A stretch of 5,206 nucleotides of DNA, taken from the NCBI GenBank assembly GCA_030597275.1, contig JAUVSB010000102.1, forward strand, positions 1 to 5,206, written 5' to 3'. A model generated the notes under the pieces. That model had not been told where the DNA came from, ran no database searches, and saw only the letters and a program-made list of their open reading frames with translations. The stretch's first letter is position 1, and each line of letters opens with the position of its first letter. The position numbers were made by a program, and so were the translations under genes. Origin of the DNA: Gammaproteobacteria bacterium (lineage in GTDB: Bacteria > Pseudomonadota > Gammaproteobacteria > BMS3Bbin11). Below, in pieces: positions 4,818-5,206 of the stretch.

Positions 4818-5206
4818 ATGCGTGTACTGGTCATAAAAACCTCTTCACTCGGCGATGTCGTACATGCCCTGCCAGCGCTGACTGATGCCCGGGCTGCGAT
4901 GCCGGAAATCAGCTTTGACTGGGTTGTTGAAGAGGCCTTTGCGCCGATACCTTCCTGGCATAACGCAGTAATCCAGGTCATCCCGGTCTCCCTTCGACGT
5001 TGGCGCAAATCACCTCTTTCCAGGCAAACTCGCCACCAATGGCACGCATTCAAGCACAGGATTCAGGCTGCTGACTACAATATAATCATTGATGCGCAGG
5101 GGCTGTTTAAAAGTGCCTGGTTAACACGCATGGCCAATGGAACTTCACATGGCTTTGACCGTCATTCCGCACGTGAAGGGCTGGTGGCATTCAGTTATGA
5201 CAAGAG
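4818..5206 (+). CDS. waaC: Lipopolysaccharide heptosyltransferase I WaaC, N-terminal part
   Basis: An open frame starts at ATG 4818 and runs off the right edge after 129 complete codons, roughly 40% of a usual protein of about 320 residues. The start MRVLVIKTSSLGDVVHALPALTDA (in family style) is the glycosyltransferase family 9 N-terminus with its nucleotide-sugar-fold loop. FDWVVEE (35-41) and IIDAQGLFKSAW (91-102) match heptosyltransferase I, as does the run of basic residues near 65-72. The enzyme adds the first L-glycero-D-manno-heptose to Kdo2-lipid A on the inner face of the inner membrane, using ADP-heptose. The DWVVEE and DAQGL blocks favour WaaC over WaaF. No clear ribosome binding site precedes the ATG, and the 6-bp gap suggests coupling to the DUF523 gene. 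It shows that the host makes a heptose-containing LPS core. Confidence 0.94.
   Translation, partial: MRVLVIKTSSLGDVVHALPALTDARAAMPEISFDWVVEEAFAPIPSWHNAVIQVIPVSLRRWRKSPLSRQTRHQWHAFKHRIQAADYNIIIDAQGLFKSAWLTRMANGTSHGFDRHSAREGLVAFSYDK

Noticed and set aside
4688..5053. Minus-strand open frame of 121 codons across the DUF523/waaC junction
   Set aside because: It spans two well-supported plus-strand genes and has no recognisable domain.
1..5206. CRISPR array, insertion sequence, tRNA or riboswitch
   Set aside because: I saw no regularly spaced repeats, transposase motifs, terminal repeats, tRNA-like cloverleaf or known riboswitch core, and all gaps are under 170 bp.

Overview
The window looks like a chromosomal segment of a gammaproteobacterium, probably a respiratory, possibly sulfur-oxidising or denitrifying, free-living species. 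The evidence is the order of recognisable genes (rimO, an inositol-monophosphatase-family gene, a DUF523/TudS gene, then waaC, a lipopolysaccharide core heptosyltransferase), an EndA/NucM-type nuclease, and a NapC-type multiheme cytochrome with FNR-like boxes nearby. Base composition is near 50% G+C in the genes and clearly AT-rich between them. I see no sign of mobile DNA, tRNA or rRNA genes, or CRISPR.

The left part (1-2048) reads leftwards. Counted in the direction of transcription it holds a secreted EndA-family nuclease (2048-1335), a membrane-anchored NapC/NirT-type cytochrome with five rather than four CXXCH motifs (1173-514), and a secreted class I c-type cytochrome that runs off the left edge (352-<1). 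Each of the two cytochrome genes is preceded by about 160 bp of AT-rich DNA. Each of those gaps carries an FNR/Anr-like box whose centre is 90-100 bp upstream of the start codon. The simplest reading is an oxygen-responsive electron-transfer pair: the NapC-like protein takes electrons from the quinol pool and passes them to a periplasmic partner, for which the small cytochrome is a candidate. The terminal enzyme is not in the window.

The right part (2112-5206) reads rightwards: rimO, a 19-codon small ORF, an inositol-monophosphatase-family gene, a DUF523/TudS-like gene with a GTG start, and waaC, which runs off the right edge. Gaps are short (62, 16 and 6 bp between the main genes), so one transcript from a promoter just before rimO is likely. 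rimO (sulfur insertion into ribosomal protein S12) and the TudS-like gene (sulfur removal from thiolated bases, in characterised relatives) are both predicted iron-sulfur enzymes.

The two arms diverge across a 63-bp gap (2049-2111) that must hold both promoters. The points most worth following are the fifth heme motif in the NapC-like protein, the perfect 15-bp palindrome on the -35 element of the small cytochrome gene, the well-led 19-codon ORF overlapping the phosphatase start, and the lack of a ribosome binding site before the nuclease gene.
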